Shown: positions 24,268 to 34,549 of the stretch, piece by piece
How positions within the stretch are numbered: position 1 is the stretch's first letter
How the letters are laid out: every line of letters begins with the position of its first letter
Origin: Phycisphaerales bacterium
GTDB lineage: Bacteria; Planctomycetota; Phycisphaerae; Phycisphaerales; UBA1924
Assembly: GCA_029260435.1 (NCBI GenBank)
Contig: JAJDDG010000010.1
Location: 30,981 to 94,980 of the forward strand
DNA length: 64,000 bases
Direction: 5' to 3'
Position numbers and translations under genes: made by a program
The notes under the pieces: generated by a model
Database searches by the model: none
The model's input: only the letters and a program-made list of their open reading frames with translations
What the model was told of the DNA's origin: nothing

Positions 24268-26292
24268 CTACTGCTGAGTAAATTCGATCTGGCGCCTGTA
24301 CCACTCGTCGGAATTGAATTCCTGGGTTCGGATCAACTCACGCCAACGCTCCATCCCCTCGGGCTCCGGGAACATATTGTTGAACGTCGCCTGATCGACC
24401 CCGCGCCGAGTGACATATTCCGCGAGCAGATCGTCGTACACCGCCCGTTGTAGATCAGACGGCACCTTCTGGTACAGCGAGGCCGACTGCATCGGTCCCA
24501 TCGTGCCCGCGCCACCCGCCTGCGTACCGATTCGACCACCGAGGAGTATCCGGGAGAGCGAGCGGATCACGATATCTGCGAAATCCTCGCCGATGTACTC
24601 CCACATCCGGTTCGCCTCTGCGTCCGGCGACGTGCGAACGTCCTGGTACTCGCGGTACGCGTCCCAAGCCTTTTTCGCATACTCCAACTGCTTGCGGAAT
24701 ACGCCACGCTTCCCCTTGAGCACGCCATCGAGGAACGCCATATGCAGCGCGGCCTCGATCTCGGAGTTCGCGACGTGAGGGATCGTGATCCGGTCTTCGA
24801 GCTGTTTCTCTACGAATTCTTCCAGTGTCAGCTCCGAAAGCTCGTAGTACACGTCCGGATCGTTTGCGTTCCGCCACAATCCTTCAACCAGCATCGTGTG
24901 GTAGTGCGCTGCTCCCTCGATATCGCCACGGTTGTACAGGATCCGGATCACCTCGCGCAGGAAATTCTCGTACCCAGCCGAGTAGGTCGTGAAACCCTTC
25001 TTCTGGTCGTCCTGTGTGAACCCACCCCTTGGGCGGAGTTGCGCGAGCGTATCACCATACGTGTCGGTAAAATCGAAGTTCGGAAGCGTGAAGTATTCCT
25101 CGGTGAGCAGGTCGAACTGGATATCACCGAAGCGGAACAACTCCTGGATCGAATGAAGCGTCACACGATCAGTATTGAGCGTGGAGAACTCGGTGTTGCC
25201 CTGACGCTCAAGCCCCTCCTCGACGCCCCGGACCGACCAGTACAACGAATGCGTCGCGGGGTGGCGCCAGTCCAACGGACCGAACCGCGCGGTATATCGC
25301 GACATCCTCTCCGGCTCCATATTGTATTCGCGTGCCAGCACAACCCGGCGGACGTGCGGCAATAAGCGCTCCCAGGCATCAGCGTATTTTTCATCATCCA
25401 ACAAAATACCGATAGCCTTAGACCGCTCAGAAAAGCCGTCCTGCCCGCTTGATTCTTGCGTGTACCAGGCAGCATTGAACGCCTGCTTGAACGCGACAAA
25501 GCTGAGCAGGTCGTACCCCAGATCAAGCCCCGCCTCCCTCTTGATCCGATCCACAAGTTCCTGAACCAGCGATTCACTGGGCGCGACGCCATCGCTCTCG
25601 TGAACCCGATCCGCCATCTCACGCGAAACAACGACTTCGAGCGCACGCGGAGCATCAACAATCGGTTGGAGCCACGCGATCATCCCATCCATCGCGTCGA
25701 CTCTTGTTTCGAAGGACTGGCGGTCGGGCGGCGCACCGAGCAGGATGTGCCACTCACGCGCGATCTGTCGCTTGTAGTAATGGTTCGCGTCATCGGACCA
25801 CCCCTGGACCTTATGGATGAAGATCCATGCGAGTTCTTTGTGCAGGAGTGTGTCGTTCGGGTTCCGCCGAAGCCCCTGATTGCGCAGCAGATCGATGCCA
25901 GCTTTCACCCATGTCCACCGCTCGCTGGCGGTGTTTGTCGCAACGGATATGTTGTACGACATGTTCCATGCATGGAATGCCCAGACCCGCGGAAACCGGG
26001 GCTGCAGACGGGTGATCGCCTTGCTGAGCTCGATCGCCTCGTAGAACTTCCCATCCTCTTTGAGTTTGTTAGCGCGGAGCCAGAGGTAGTTCACAAAGAG
26101 CCCGCGGAATGCGCCCATCGCAACACCCAGCGCAACCTCCGGTGGGTCGCCCTCCTGCGCTTCGTCCGTGTAGACCAACTGGGAACGCCCGGCTTCCGCG
26201 GTCATCGCGTTGGTCAGCACCGCACCCAGACCGATACACACAGCCATCAGGCCCATCGCCACCCACTGCACCATGGAATCGGAACGCGTCAT
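24268..26292 (-). CDS. large protein with N-terminal membrane helix, partner of an ABC exporter
   Basis: A 674-residue protein. One N-terminal helix (MVQWVAMGLMAVCIGLGAVLT) is followed by an extracytoplasmic or cytoplasmic body made almost wholly of helices. The part around residues 60-120 (FVNYLWLRANKLKEDGKFYEAIELSKAI) has TPR-like spacing. No enzyme motif is recognised. Its stop/start spacing of 37 bp to the permease gene and conserved-looking order with an ABC-2 permease and ATPase suggest it works with that transporter, perhaps as a scaffold or substrate-handling component. The role is inferred from context only. Confidence 0.75.
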   Translation of the reverse strand: MTRSDSMVQWVAMGLMAVCIGLGAVLTNAMTAEAGRSQLVYTDEAQEGDPPEVALGVAMGAFRGLFVNYLWLRANKLKEDGKFYEAIELSKAITRLQPRFPRVWAFHAWNMSYNISVATNTASERWTWVKAGIDLLRNQGLRRNPNDTLLHKELAWIFIHKVQGWSDDANHYYKRQIAREWHILLGAPPDRQSFETRVDAMDGMIAWLQPIVDAPRALEVVVSREMADRVHESDGVAPSESLVQELVDRIKREAGLDLGYDLLSFVAFKQAFNAAWYTQESSGQDGFSERSKAIGILLDDEKYADAWERLLPHVRRVVLAREYNMEPERMSRYTARFGPLDWRHPATHSLYWSVRGVEEGLERQGNTEFSTLNTDRVTLHSIQELFRFGDIQFDLLTEEYFTLPNFDFTDTYGDTLAQLRPRGGFTQDDQKKGFTTYSAGYENFLREVIRILYNRGDIEGAAHYHTMLVEGLWRNANDPDVYYELSELTLEEFVEKQLEDRITIPHVANSEIEAALHMAFLDGVLKGKRGVFRKQLEYAKKAWDAYREYQDVRTSPDAEANRMWEYIGEDFADIVIRSLSRILLGGRIGTQAGGAGTMGPMQSASLYQKVPSDLQRAVYDDLLAEYVTRRGVDQATFNNMFPEPEGMERWRELIRTQEFNSDEWYRRQIEFTQQ

Positions 26293-26329
26293 CGCCTGAT
26301 AGTCCTACGTTTCTGCCTGCCCACGGGTT

Positions 26330-28471
26330 CTACTTGCCCGAATACAACGCTAGTTCTCTGTTTCTGAACAGAAGCCAACCAAAGCCCAGCATGGCTAGCG
26401 TCCATCCACCTATCACACCGACCGCTTTGAGCAACATGCCCCAACCGACGAGCCTGCCATCGACAAGATTCGCGGCTGGTCGCAACTCGGCAAATGTCTG
26501 AAAAGTCCACGCGACCGGTGCCGCGATGCTCTGGATGAACAGTGATTTAATGTCAATATCCCCTTGGGCGTCCTTGATGGAATACTGCCCAAGCGAATCA
26601 GAGAGAAAAACAGCACTCTCGGCTGCGAATAACACCGCGAGCGCAACAAGGCTCGCGACCGGAAAACTCAGGAACGTAGACGCCATCAGCGCAACCGATG
26701 CCACGAAACCCAGTTTGATCCAGATCACAATCATGATGCGCGCGAAGTTCACCGCGTACGAGCCGACCGGGTAGAGAATCTCCAACCCGTCGGGAGGAAA
26801 AGTGATCGAGAATGGATTGGACGGGCGAGACGCGTGCCCGTTTACAACCGTCAACTCCAGAATACCCCGCGAATCGACAAAGCCTGTATCCATCCCGTTG
26901 AAGCGAAGCGGCAACGACAACGTCTGGGCCGACCCGAGCGAGACCTGCCGTAACCCGTAGCGCTCCGGCGGCAACGAGCGTCCGTCCCCGTCCATGACCG
27001 GCCAAGGCTGGGTGTTGAAGAACAGCGAGAGGCTGTACATCGCTGCGGGGTCGTTCGACCCCGCGTTCACCTTGTAGATGAGCGCCACCTCGTCTCCAAA
27101 GTCCGCCGCATGCTCAAGCCCGAGGAAATAATACTGCTTGTATTGCCCCGGTTCGATTGTCTTGAACTGGAGTTCGATCTCGTGGATGATTTCTTTCTCG
27201 ATTTTGTCGAGATTCTGTCTGTTGCTGACCATCCGCGGGTCACGCTGCTTCATCTCATCGAAACGTTGATCGATCATGTCATCCAGAGCTTCTCTATAGC
27301 TCCGGATGATTGCCGCTCGCATCTCCCTGCGCAGAGAGGGCGTGTCACGGAGATTGGATTCCGTTTCCTGACGCTGCTTGATCATCTCCGTCACAATCAT
27401 GTCCGTGCGCGCCGGTGTTGGCGCATACGGCTGCGCCTTTTCACCGACCCGCGCGACGAGCACCTGGCTTTCCAGGATCCGGCGGTCTTCGGTGATCGAG
27501 ATGTTTCCGTCTGAAGGCACGCGGTACACCACCTCACCGTCTGCCGGCAGGCGCCGAAGGTACTCGGTGAACATGTACACGCCGCCCGCGGTGACACCGA
27601 GCAGCACAGCATTGATGCCCATGATCCCGATCCACTTGCCGAGGATGTAGTGCCACGGCGAGGTCGGTTTGGACATCGTCTGCCAGATCACACGATCGCG
27701 TTGCTCGGTGGTGACGGACCCTACCGCGAGAAACAGCGTCAATAGTGCCATAATCGCGTACGACAACCCAACACCGTACTGCAACCACTGCTGCACCCTG
27801 TATCGCAACGGCTGGTCATCGTCTAATACGCCCGGGACGATCGCAAGCAACAGGATCAGCAAAACAATAAACACAACAGAAATTTTCATCCGGATCGCTT
27901 CGTTCACCAGGTTCCTGGCGATCGACGCGACCGGGTGGGACCACGAGAGGAGAGCTCGCAGCAGTTGCACGCCGGTCAGAAACAGAAGTGTCAGCGGCAC
28001 CACCGCGAAAATCAGTCGCCCTAACCCGGAGAGAGCGGGCACCAGCATCAGCAGGCTCGCCGCCCCCCACCCGAATACAAGCGCCATCAGAAAACTCAGC
28101 CCGACACCCAACTGCATCACAAAGACACCCGCCGAGACCACCAGAACAAACCCGATACCCACCGTTGCGAATCCGCGTCCAAACCCCTCGCCATCAGCGC
28201 CGCTTCCCAGCATGATCAGCGCGGCATCAACCCCCTGACGGACGAGTTGGACCGGACCGACCTCGGCCGAAGCACCCGTGAGCGCACGCTGCTGAGCACG
28301 ATCGAACGCTCGGGCTTGCAGTTCATCCCCCATCGCGTCATCGTTCGCGAGCAACACCAGCCCGCCGAATACGAGCGCAGCAATACCGGCCAGAGCGATC
28401 GAGGCGATGAGCTTGAACCGCTTGCCCCGCTGCACCTGATCGATGCGACGAATGAACGCCCAAAAGTTCAC
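26330..28471 (-). CDS. ABC-2 type transporter permease with large soluble domain
   Basis: A 713-residue membrane protein. N-terminal helix about 20-45, then a block of helices to about residue 260, a helix near 280, a soluble region of about 290 residues (FTEYLRRLPADGEVVYRV onward), and final helices near the C-terminus. The phrase QRDRVIWQTMSKPTSPWHYILGKW resembles ABC-2 permeases, in which the conserved helix pair precedes a cut in the membrane domain. It overlaps the ATPase gene by 4 bp, so the two form one exporter. The substrate is unknown. Confidence 0.82.
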   Translation of the reverse strand: MNFWAFIRRIDQVQRGKRFKLIASIALAGIAALVFGGLVLLANDDAMGDELQARAFDRAQQRALTGASAEVGPVQLVRQGVDAALIMLGSGADGEGFGRGFATVGIGFVLVVSAGVFVMQLGVGLSFLMALVFGWGAASLLMLVPALSGLGRLIFAVVPLTLLFLTGVQLLRALLSWSHPVASIARNLVNEAIRMKISVVFIVLLILLLAIVPGVLDDDQPLRYRVQQWLQYGVGLSYAIMALLTLFLAVGSVTTEQRDRVIWQTMSKPTSPWHYILGKWIGIMGINAVLLGVTAGGVYMFTEYLRRLPADGEVVYRVPSDGNISITEDRRILESQVLVARVGEKAQPYAPTPARTDMIVTEMIKQRQETESNLRDTPSLRREMRAAIIRSYREALDDMIDQRFDEMKQRDPRMVSNRQNLDKIEKEIIHEIELQFKTIEPGQYKQYYFLGLEHAADFGDEVALIYKVNAGSNDPAAMYSLSLFFNTQPWPVMDGDGRSLPPERYGLRQVSLGSAQTLSLPLRFNGMDTGFVDSRGILELTVVNGHASRPSNPFSITFPPDGLEILYPVGSYAVNFARIMIVIWIKLGFVASVALMASTFLSFPVASLVALAVLFAAESAVFLSDSLGQYSIKDAQGDIDIKSLFIQSIAAPVAWTFQTFAELRPAANLVDGRLVGWGMLLKAVGVIGGWTLAMLGFGWLLFRNRELALYSGK

Positions 28472-29712
28472 TCTCTCTTGCCCTCGTCGTCGCGTAGCAG
28501 AGAACTGATCACGTCATCATCAACATCAACATCGCCCGACTTCGCAGACGAGCCTCTCGCTGGCTTGCTCGACTCGGGAAGTGGCGTCAGAGGATCACTC
28601 TCGCCGGACTCATCGACAGCGAGCAATTCATCAATCACTTCGGATTCCGACTCGGAGGAGTCTTCACTCGGCGTACTCGGTGTCTGTTCGATCTGGATCT
28701 CTGTGTGCTCTGCAACTTCGTGTGAGACGAGCTGGTCGATCAACTCCGCTCCCTCGCTCGCCGCTGAAGGGGCAGCACGCAGGAACGAGGCGGTCTCTCC
28801 ACCGGCTATCGCGCCACTCGTCGTAGCCTGTTCCATTCGAGCATGTTCGACGATATCCAGGAAAAGTTCCTCGAGCCGCTGACGAGGCTTTGAGACATTG
28901 ATCACCTTTCGATCATGCATGGAGAGCACCTCACGCAACTCGGCGAGCGTGCCTTCGTCTAGCGCATCTGTCTCGATCACGCTCTTGGACTGCGCAGTCA
29001 GCAATGAGTCGCAGGTTCCCTCCGCTCGGATGCGTCCGCCATACAGGATGACCATGCGGTCCACGCAATCCTCAACATCAGACAATAGGTGGCTCGAGAG
29101 CAGGATGGTCTTGCCGCGCTGCCCGAGTTCGATGATCAAGTCTTTGATCTGGCGCGTCCCGATCGGGTCGAGCCCCGTTGTGGGCTCGTCAAGGATGAGG
29201 AATTCGGGGTCGTTGATCAACGCCTGCGCGATCCCGATACGGCGCTGCATCCCTTTGGAGTACTCACGCACCTGGCGGGTCTGCACACCCGTGAGCCCGA
29301 CCATGTCTAGCAATTCATCGATACGGCGTTTTCTGGCTTTCGAGTCGAGCTGGAAGATCTTCGCGTAATAGTCGAGCGTCTCACGAGCGTTGAGGTACGG
29401 GTACAGGTACGACTCTTCCGGGAGGTACCCGATCCGTTTCTTGACACCAACATCGGACGGCGGGCGACCAAACACCGCGAGACGTCCGCGAGATTTCTTC
29501 AGAAGCCCAAGAAGAAGTTTGATCGTCGTGGACTTCCCCGATCCGTTTGGCCCGAGCAGACCGAACACCTCGCCCGAGCGGATCTCGAAGGAGATGTCGT
29601 CCACGGCTCTCGCGCGATCGCGCAACCAGAAATCCTTGAAAATCTTGACCAGCCCGTGCGCAACCACAACCGGCGTGCCCGTAGTAGCTTGATTCCCTTG
29701 CTCGATCTTCAT
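28468..29712 (-). CDS. ABC transporter ATP-binding protein with acidic tail
   Basis: A 414-residue ATPase. Walker A is GLLGPNGSGKST, Q-loop YLPEE, the signature is EYSKGMQRRIG (a variant of LSGGQ), Walker B FLILDEPTTGLDP, and H-loop SSHLLSDVED. The first 310 residues are a normal CcmA-type ABC-2 ATPase. The last 90 residues are Ser/Glu/Asp-rich and probably disordered. The ATG at 29712 is chosen because it lies next to the family N-terminus; frames upstream run into hflK. It drives the downstream permease. Confidence 0.92.
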   Translation of the reverse strand: MKIEQGNQATTGTPVVVAHGLVKIFKDFWLRDRARAVDDISFEIRSGEVFGLLGPNGSGKSTTIKLLLGLLKKSRGRLAVFGRPPSDVGVKKRIGYLPEESYLYPYLNARETLDYYAKIFQLDSKARKRRIDELLDMVGLTGVQTRQVREYSKGMQRRIGIAQALINDPEFLILDEPTTGLDPIGTRQIKDLIIELGQRGKTILLSSHLLSDVEDCVDRMVILYGGRIRAEGTCDSLLTAQSKSVIETDALDEGTLAELREVLSMHDRKVINVSKPRQRLEELFLDIVEHARMEQATTSGAIAGGETASFLRAAPSAASEGAELIDQLVSHEVAEHTEIQIEQTPSTPSEDSSESESEVIDELLAVDESGESDPLTPLPESSKPARGSSAKSGDVDVDDDVISSLLRDDEGKRE

Positions 29713-29743
29713 GCTGCTCAGTCTTCCCGCCAGATACGTGAAT

Positions 29744-31174
29744 CTACTTCTCGCCCGGTGCCTTGCCCGCGCGGTAGGCACGCTGTTTCTCGCTGCTCCG
29801 ATCAATCTCTTGTCGCCTAAATTCCAGTTCCATATCGCGTGCGGTCTGCGGATCAGGGTTGAGACGGATATTGAGCGGCTCCATGCCCGCGTCGATCCGG
29901 TACGTCTCGACCGTCGTTCGCCCGAGAAACTCGATCATCGCGCTTGTCCACTCACTCGTCAGGAACACCTTCGGGTTCGCTCGGTACTCTTCGAGCTTCG
30001 ATAAATAATCTTCGACGCGATTCTGGGCTCTGGCAACAACCGCCGACCTGTATTGGTTCGCTCGGCTGATCTTCGACGATATCTCACCCGATAGACGCAC
30101 CCGCTCGAATGACCGATCCCCGACCCTCACCGGTTGGCCGTTCAACTCGCCGTTGAGCAATTTCCGGATCTCCGCCATCACTCCTTCGGCCGCGTCCTGC
30201 CCATCGATGTCCAGCACACGCTCGTATTCATCGATCATCGCGAGCATCGGTCGGTACCCGCTCCCCGCGACGGAGGTCAACAACTCTTCGCGCTCACGAT
30301 CCGCCTCCTCACGCAGGCGTGCAGCCGCGGTCACCGCTTCATTCACTCTGTTGAATTCATCCGCGGTGGAGGGTGGCGGGCGGACCTCACGCAGCGTCAC
30401 CCGATCGATGATCAGCCCGGACTCTACGCCATCCAATGATCGCTGAGCAACCCCGCGAATCCTTGCCTCGATATCCGAACTCTCCTGCCCGCCGACCTGA
30501 TCCGTACTGCGCCCGCGCTTGAGCATTTCGTCGATCGGCGTGGAAGCGACCACCTGCACCGTCGCCCGTTCGACGTTCGCACGGATCATCGCCGCGAGAT
30601 GGTCGGTATAAATATTGCGTATAAACTGCCCCGCGTCCTCGCGATGGTACGAGACCGTCAACTGCACGTGCACGATGTTGTGATCCGCCGTGAGCAGCGA
30701 GCCGTCATCGCCGGGCTTGAGACTCCGCTTGTGTTTCCCCGAATCCGCCCTCGATGGATCGAGCCCCTCGGGCCAGAACGAGTCGAGCAGATCGATCGAG
30801 TCGGTGCCCGTCGGGATCTTGACGACCTCGCCGATCGGGTGCGGAAAACTCATCACAAAGCCCGGCTCGATCTCATTCGCGCTCGCTTTGCCGAATGTCA
30901 GCAGCACGCCCCGCTCACCCTCGTTCACCTGCTGCAACCCGCTCAGAATAAACAGCAACACCAACGCAATCATGACAACCTGCAACAGGCGAAACACGAT
31001 CCGCAGCGCGTCGGCGAGCGATTGGTTCGCGATCTCCATCGATGCACTACGGGATGCAGCGGCATCGTCATCGCGCAGCGTGATCGACGCCGCTCGACGC
31101 GGTTCTTCGACCGGCATCGATTCGATCTGCCCCTCGCCCTCCTGACCCGTGATGGGCGCCTGGTCGTCGCTCAT
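29744..31174 (-). CDS. hflK: SPFH-domain membrane protease regulator (HflK-like)
   Basis: A 476-residue protein: a cytoplasmic N-terminus, one membrane helix (LLQVVMIALVLLFILSGL), then an SPFH/band 7 domain starting VNEGERGVLLTFGKA, a coiled region, and a C-terminus like HflK (RTTVETYRID). In other bacteria HflK and HflC form a cage around the FtsH protease. It overlaps the upstream hflC by 4 bp and is 31 bp from the ABC ATPase gene. The N-terminal region is longer than in E. coli and acidic. Confidence 0.88.
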   Translation of the reverse strand: MSDDQAPITGQEGEGQIESMPVEEPRRAASITLRDDDAAASRSASMEIANQSLADALRIVFRLLQVVMIALVLLFILSGLQQVNEGERGVLLTFGKASANEIEPGFVMSFPHPIGEVVKIPTGTDSIDLLDSFWPEGLDPSRADSGKHKRSLKPGDDGSLLTADHNIVHVQLTVSYHREDAGQFIRNIYTDHLAAMIRANVERATVQVVASTPIDEMLKRGRSTDQVGGQESSDIEARIRGVAQRSLDGVESGLIIDRVTLREVRPPPSTADEFNRVNEAVTAAARLREEADREREELLTSVAGSGYRPMLAMIDEYERVLDIDGQDAAEGVMAEIRKLLNGELNGQPVRVGDRSFERVRLSGEISSKISRANQYRSAVVARAQNRVEDYLSKLEEYRANPKVFLTSEWTSAMIEFLGRTTVETYRIDAGMEPLNIRLNPDPQTARDMELEFRRQEIDRSSEKQRAYRAGKAPGEK

Positions 31175-32166
31175 CGCCCGCTCTCCGATTCATCCGCATC
31201 GCTCACGACTGTGAACGCCGGGATCTGTCCATCGCGGATCGCGGCCGCAGCAGCCTCGGAGAACAACCCGAGACCCGGCGAAGCTGTATTCAAAATCAGA
31301 TTCGTCCGTTTGCCGAGCCCTTCACGCAGCAACTGCAAGTTCAGCAGGAATACCGCCAGTTCGGGCTCTTCGTTGAGCTTCGCGAGGTAGCGAGCCGCCT
31401 CGCGCCCACCTTCGGATTCGATCTCCGCAGCTCGGACACTCGCGAAATCGCGGATCCGCTGGGCCGAATTCTGGGCATCGCTGCGGATCCCCTCCGCGAC
31501 CGCCATCCCTTCGCTCTCCGCGGAAGCCGCGATGCGCCGCCGAGTCTCCTGCATCCGCGCGAAGACTTCTGTCGTCGTTTTTTCGGGCAACTCCATCTTG
31601 TTCACACCGACGAGCAATATCTCCACGCCGTACGTGCTCACGCTCACGGTGCCATCGTCCGCCACCCCCTTCATGCGCGCAAGTACATCAGATTCGAGTT
31701 GCGCGAGGCGCGACTCCTGCTGATCGACGCTGAGTAAATCCGACAGAGCGTACTTGGACACTTCGGACATCGAACTCCGCAGGAGCGGAAGCAGGATCTG
31801 TTCCGCATCCTTGTACTGATCCTCCGCGCTTGTGCCGGACGCCGTGCGGAATTTTTGGTAGAAAACCAGCGGATCAGAAACCTTCCACGTCAAAAACGTC
31901 TCGACGATCACCTGTCGATCGTCGCGCGTCTGCTGCTGCTCGAGCCTCGCATTGAGGAATCGGGCACGCGTGTCGTACACCGTCACCGACTGCACCGGCG
32001 GCGGGAATTTGAACTTCAGCCCTGGGTTGACCACAACACTGTCCTGGTCCGCCTTCCCGAACGTGGTAACGACCGCCGCTTCGGTAAAGCGAACCGTGAA
32101 CGACATCATGTTCACCAGCAGACCCAGCGCCAGCAGCAAACCCCCGATGACAAGCAAACTTCTCAC
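31171..32166 (-). CDS. hflC: SPFH-domain membrane protease regulator (HflC-like)
   Basis: A 331-residue protein with an N-terminal signal-anchor helix (LLVIGGLLLALGLLVNMM), then the SPFH domain (AAVVTTFGKADQD, GLKFKFPPPVQSV), an Ala/Glu/Arg-rich coiled region and a short tail. It pairs with HflK to control FtsH in other bacteria. It starts 17 bp after the third SPFH gene and overlaps hflK by 4 bp, so the three are cotranscribed. Confidence 0.88.
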   Translation of the reverse strand: MRSLLVIGGLLLALGLLVNMMSFTVRFTEAAVVTTFGKADQDSVVVNPGLKFKFPPPVQSVTVYDTRARFLNARLEQQQTRDDRQVIVETFLTWKVSDPLVFYQKFRTASGTSAEDQYKDAEQILLPLLRSSMSEVSKYALSDLLSVDQQESRLAQLESDVLARMKGVADDGTVSVSTYGVEILLVGVNKMELPEKTTTEVFARMQETRRRIAASAESEGMAVAEGIRSDAQNSAQRIRDFASVRAAEIESEGGREAARYLAKLNEEPELAVFLLNLQLLREGLGKRTNLILNTASPGLGLFSEAAAAAIRDGQIPAFTVVSDADESESGR

Positions 32167-32183
32167 GGACGACTCTCCTGCAT

Positions 32184-34217
32184 CTACTCCTCAGAACCAC
32201 CGAGATCCGGGCCGAACCCGTACACCGCGGCCTGTTCTTCGAAGAAGTCAATATCAATCCTGATCGACTGGTCCGGGACAATCCAGACCCGCGCCGCCCG
32301 CGCCGAATCACTCAGCGCAGACAAATACTGTTCCACCTTAAATGGCAGCGGTGCCGCCTTGTACGCCGCGATCTGCCCGACACTCTGAACGAGCTGTGAC
32401 CGCGCGGACATATGCCGAGACCACCGCTTTGTTCGAGCACTGGACATCACAATCGATGCCTCGCCCTTGGAGTCGAGGATCAGATCCGTTGCCTCAAGTT
32501 CTTTGGACGCAATCTCTTCATCAGACCCACCGCCCGCCCTGAGAGCGTCAAGTTCGTCGAGCACCGCGATAATCCGCCCCGCATTCTCAACGCTCCCCGC
32601 GACGCTCGCAAGACGAGAAATCCGCTCTGCCTCGGCTCGCTCAATCGCCGACTCACGCCGCTGATCCGCGTTCACGACCTCCTCGAATGCACCGGCAACT
32701 TCTTTCTTCGGATGCACCCCCGCAACCCCCGCGAACTGCAGGCTCACGCCCCAGTCCAGCTCGTCGTATCGCGTCTGGATCGCCTTGCGGATCGCGCCAT
32801 TCATCTCGGAACGATCCCCGCCGAGCACCTCGTCCACACTCCGCGTCGCGAGATACTGCATCACCACACCAGACGCTGCTGCGCCGAGCAAATCTTTGCG
32901 CATCTTGTCCGGATCGCCGTACTCGGCGTCCTGCGCGATCCGCAGATACTTGTTCAGATCTCCCACCGAGTAGTGCAGCGAGATTTCCGCGACGAGCAGC
33001 GCGTAGTCACGCGATTCCGCACCCGCCTCTTCGGACGCTCCCGGGGTCGGTTGGACAAGGAACATCTCTTCGGAGCCCGCGCCGTGCTCGTTCGTCCAGA
33101 GAATCGGCCCGTCGTTCGATGGCCTGCGCGCCCCGATGATCACCTCGTTGATACTCAGCGCGGGGAACTTCTCCACCCGATCGAAGGGCCAGGGCATCTT
33201 AAACGACAACCCCGAATCGAGTGTCTTGACCACCTTGCCGTTGCGCACTAGCAGCGCGCTCTCCTGCGGGTCCACGATAGTCATCGTGGTCATCCCCCAA
33301 AGAATCAAAGAGGCGAGGACAACCAGCAGCCACACCGATCGTTCCAGCAGCCTGTAGAACCACGTCGAACTGACATTGAACCCGAACTGGTAGTTGATCG
33401 CCTCGGATATGGATTCGGCGAGCTTGTCCGGAGCCGCAATGAACGCCAGCACTCGCGAATCGAACGCCGGTCGCTGGAACTCGCCCGGTGTGCGCGGACG
33501 GTACAAGTTCAACACGAAGTTCATGAAGATCTCGGCGCCGATGCCGACCATGAACACCGCCGTCACGAGCGGCAGGTACTCCAGCAGAACCTCGTAGCCC
33601 AGCGCCGCGTGCGCAAAGTGCGAGACCGAGACCGCCGCACCGACGAGCGCCCCCCCGACCGCGGCCGCCGAGCCCGCGTGCAGCAGGCTCCACGCGGGTT
33701 GTTTCGCCATCCCCGCGACGAACCGCGCGAAGACAAAGTTCAGCACCGCGATCCCGAGCCCGAGTGCGATCGCCCACCCGTTCTCATCCGGAGGAATAAA
33801 GTCCACCTCTTCACCGGGCAGACCGAGATACCGCCACACGCCCAGCGCGATATAGAACACACCGACAACGATGCTCACGCCGGGCAGGAACCATTTATGC
33901 ATCCAGGCGAGTTTCCCCGCCTGCACCTGTTGATCGGCACCAACTTCTTCGAAGACCGATGACTGCGCAGCCGAGGATTGTCGGTACGCCTCGGCCTCCA
34001 GAGCCTCAAGCCGCTCACGCCTGTGCTGGTGGAACACCAGCGCCAGGACAAGCCAGATCGGGACGCCTAGCAGCACAACCAGGAACCCGCTCATCGCAGC
34101 AGGATCCGAGCCCATGCGTGCATACACGAGCAGGACGCCCGCAACCACAACCTGCAATGCCAGCCCGATGAGGCTGACCGAGGTCGCCCGCTTGTACGCG
34201 AGGTGATCTTCCTTCAT
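32184..34217 (-). CDS. polytopic SPFH-domain protein
   Basis: A 677-residue protein that fuses about eight N-terminal membrane helices (residues about 10-330) to an HflK-type SPFH domain beginning VDPQESALLVRNGKV. A coiled region and an HflK-like tail (VEQYLSAL) follow. Such N-terminal multi-helix SPFH proteins are not the standard HflK or HflC. Its start is set at MKEDHLAYK; upstream in-frame sequence would add 34 residues of poor quality. First gene of the minus-strand string, and likely to make a hetero-oligomeric membrane microdomain with HflK and HflC. Confidence 0.85.
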   Translation of the reverse strand: MKEDHLAYKRATSVSLIGLALQVVVAGVLLVYARMGSDPAAMSGFLVVLLGVPIWLVLALVFHQHRRERLEALEAEAYRQSSAAQSSVFEEVGADQQVQAGKLAWMHKWFLPGVSIVVGVFYIALGVWRYLGLPGEEVDFIPPDENGWAIALGLGIAVLNFVFARFVAGMAKQPAWSLLHAGSAAAVGGALVGAAVSVSHFAHAALGYEVLLEYLPLVTAVFMVGIGAEIFMNFVLNLYRPRTPGEFQRPAFDSRVLAFIAAPDKLAESISEAINYQFGFNVSSTWFYRLLERSVWLLVVLASLILWGMTTMTIVDPQESALLVRNGKVVKTLDSGLSFKMPWPFDRVEKFPALSINEVIIGARRPSNDGPILWTNEHGAGSEEMFLVQPTPGASEEAGAESRDYALLVAEISLHYSVGDLNKYLRIAQDAEYGDPDKMRKDLLGAAASGVVMQYLATRSVDEVLGGDRSEMNGAIRKAIQTRYDELDWGVSLQFAGVAGVHPKKEVAGAFEEVVNADQRRESAIERAEAERISRLASVAGSVENAGRIIAVLDELDALRAGGGSDEEIASKELEATDLILDSKGEASIVMSSARTKRWSRHMSARSQLVQSVGQIAAYKAAPLPFKVEQYLSALSDSARAARVWIVPDQSIRIDIDFFEEQAAVYGFGPDLGGSEE

Positions 34218-34549
34218 ACCCGTCGTCACACCCGTCTGGGGCCAACATGCCCGTGCAATCACTGACTCTGCCTGTGCCCCCAAGACAGTCCTGAGGGATC
34301 CCGCTCCCGCCCACTCCATCTATCCTCCCGCCCGTCACCAGAACCGGCGAACAGGAAGGGTGGGTATTCTCACCCCACCCCGCTGTGCTGTCCACTCGCC
34401 CAGCCCCACGATTATTCCCCCCTGCCTTTACGCACCTACCCTACGCCCATCCGCCCCGCCCGGATCCCATCACCTAGTCCGAACCCGCCAAGTCCTCTAT
34501 CCTCTTGGACCCTCGACTTGGATTTCACGAATAGGATCTCACGAGCCAG
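34218..34549. other. 332-bp divergent intergenic region
   Basis: It lies between the start of the SPFH string (minus) and an ABC-2 permease gene (plus). Composition is C-rich on the plus strand. A weak hairpin GGGTG-CACCC occurs near 34360. No promoter with both boxes and no small gene could be supported. Confidence 0.5.
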
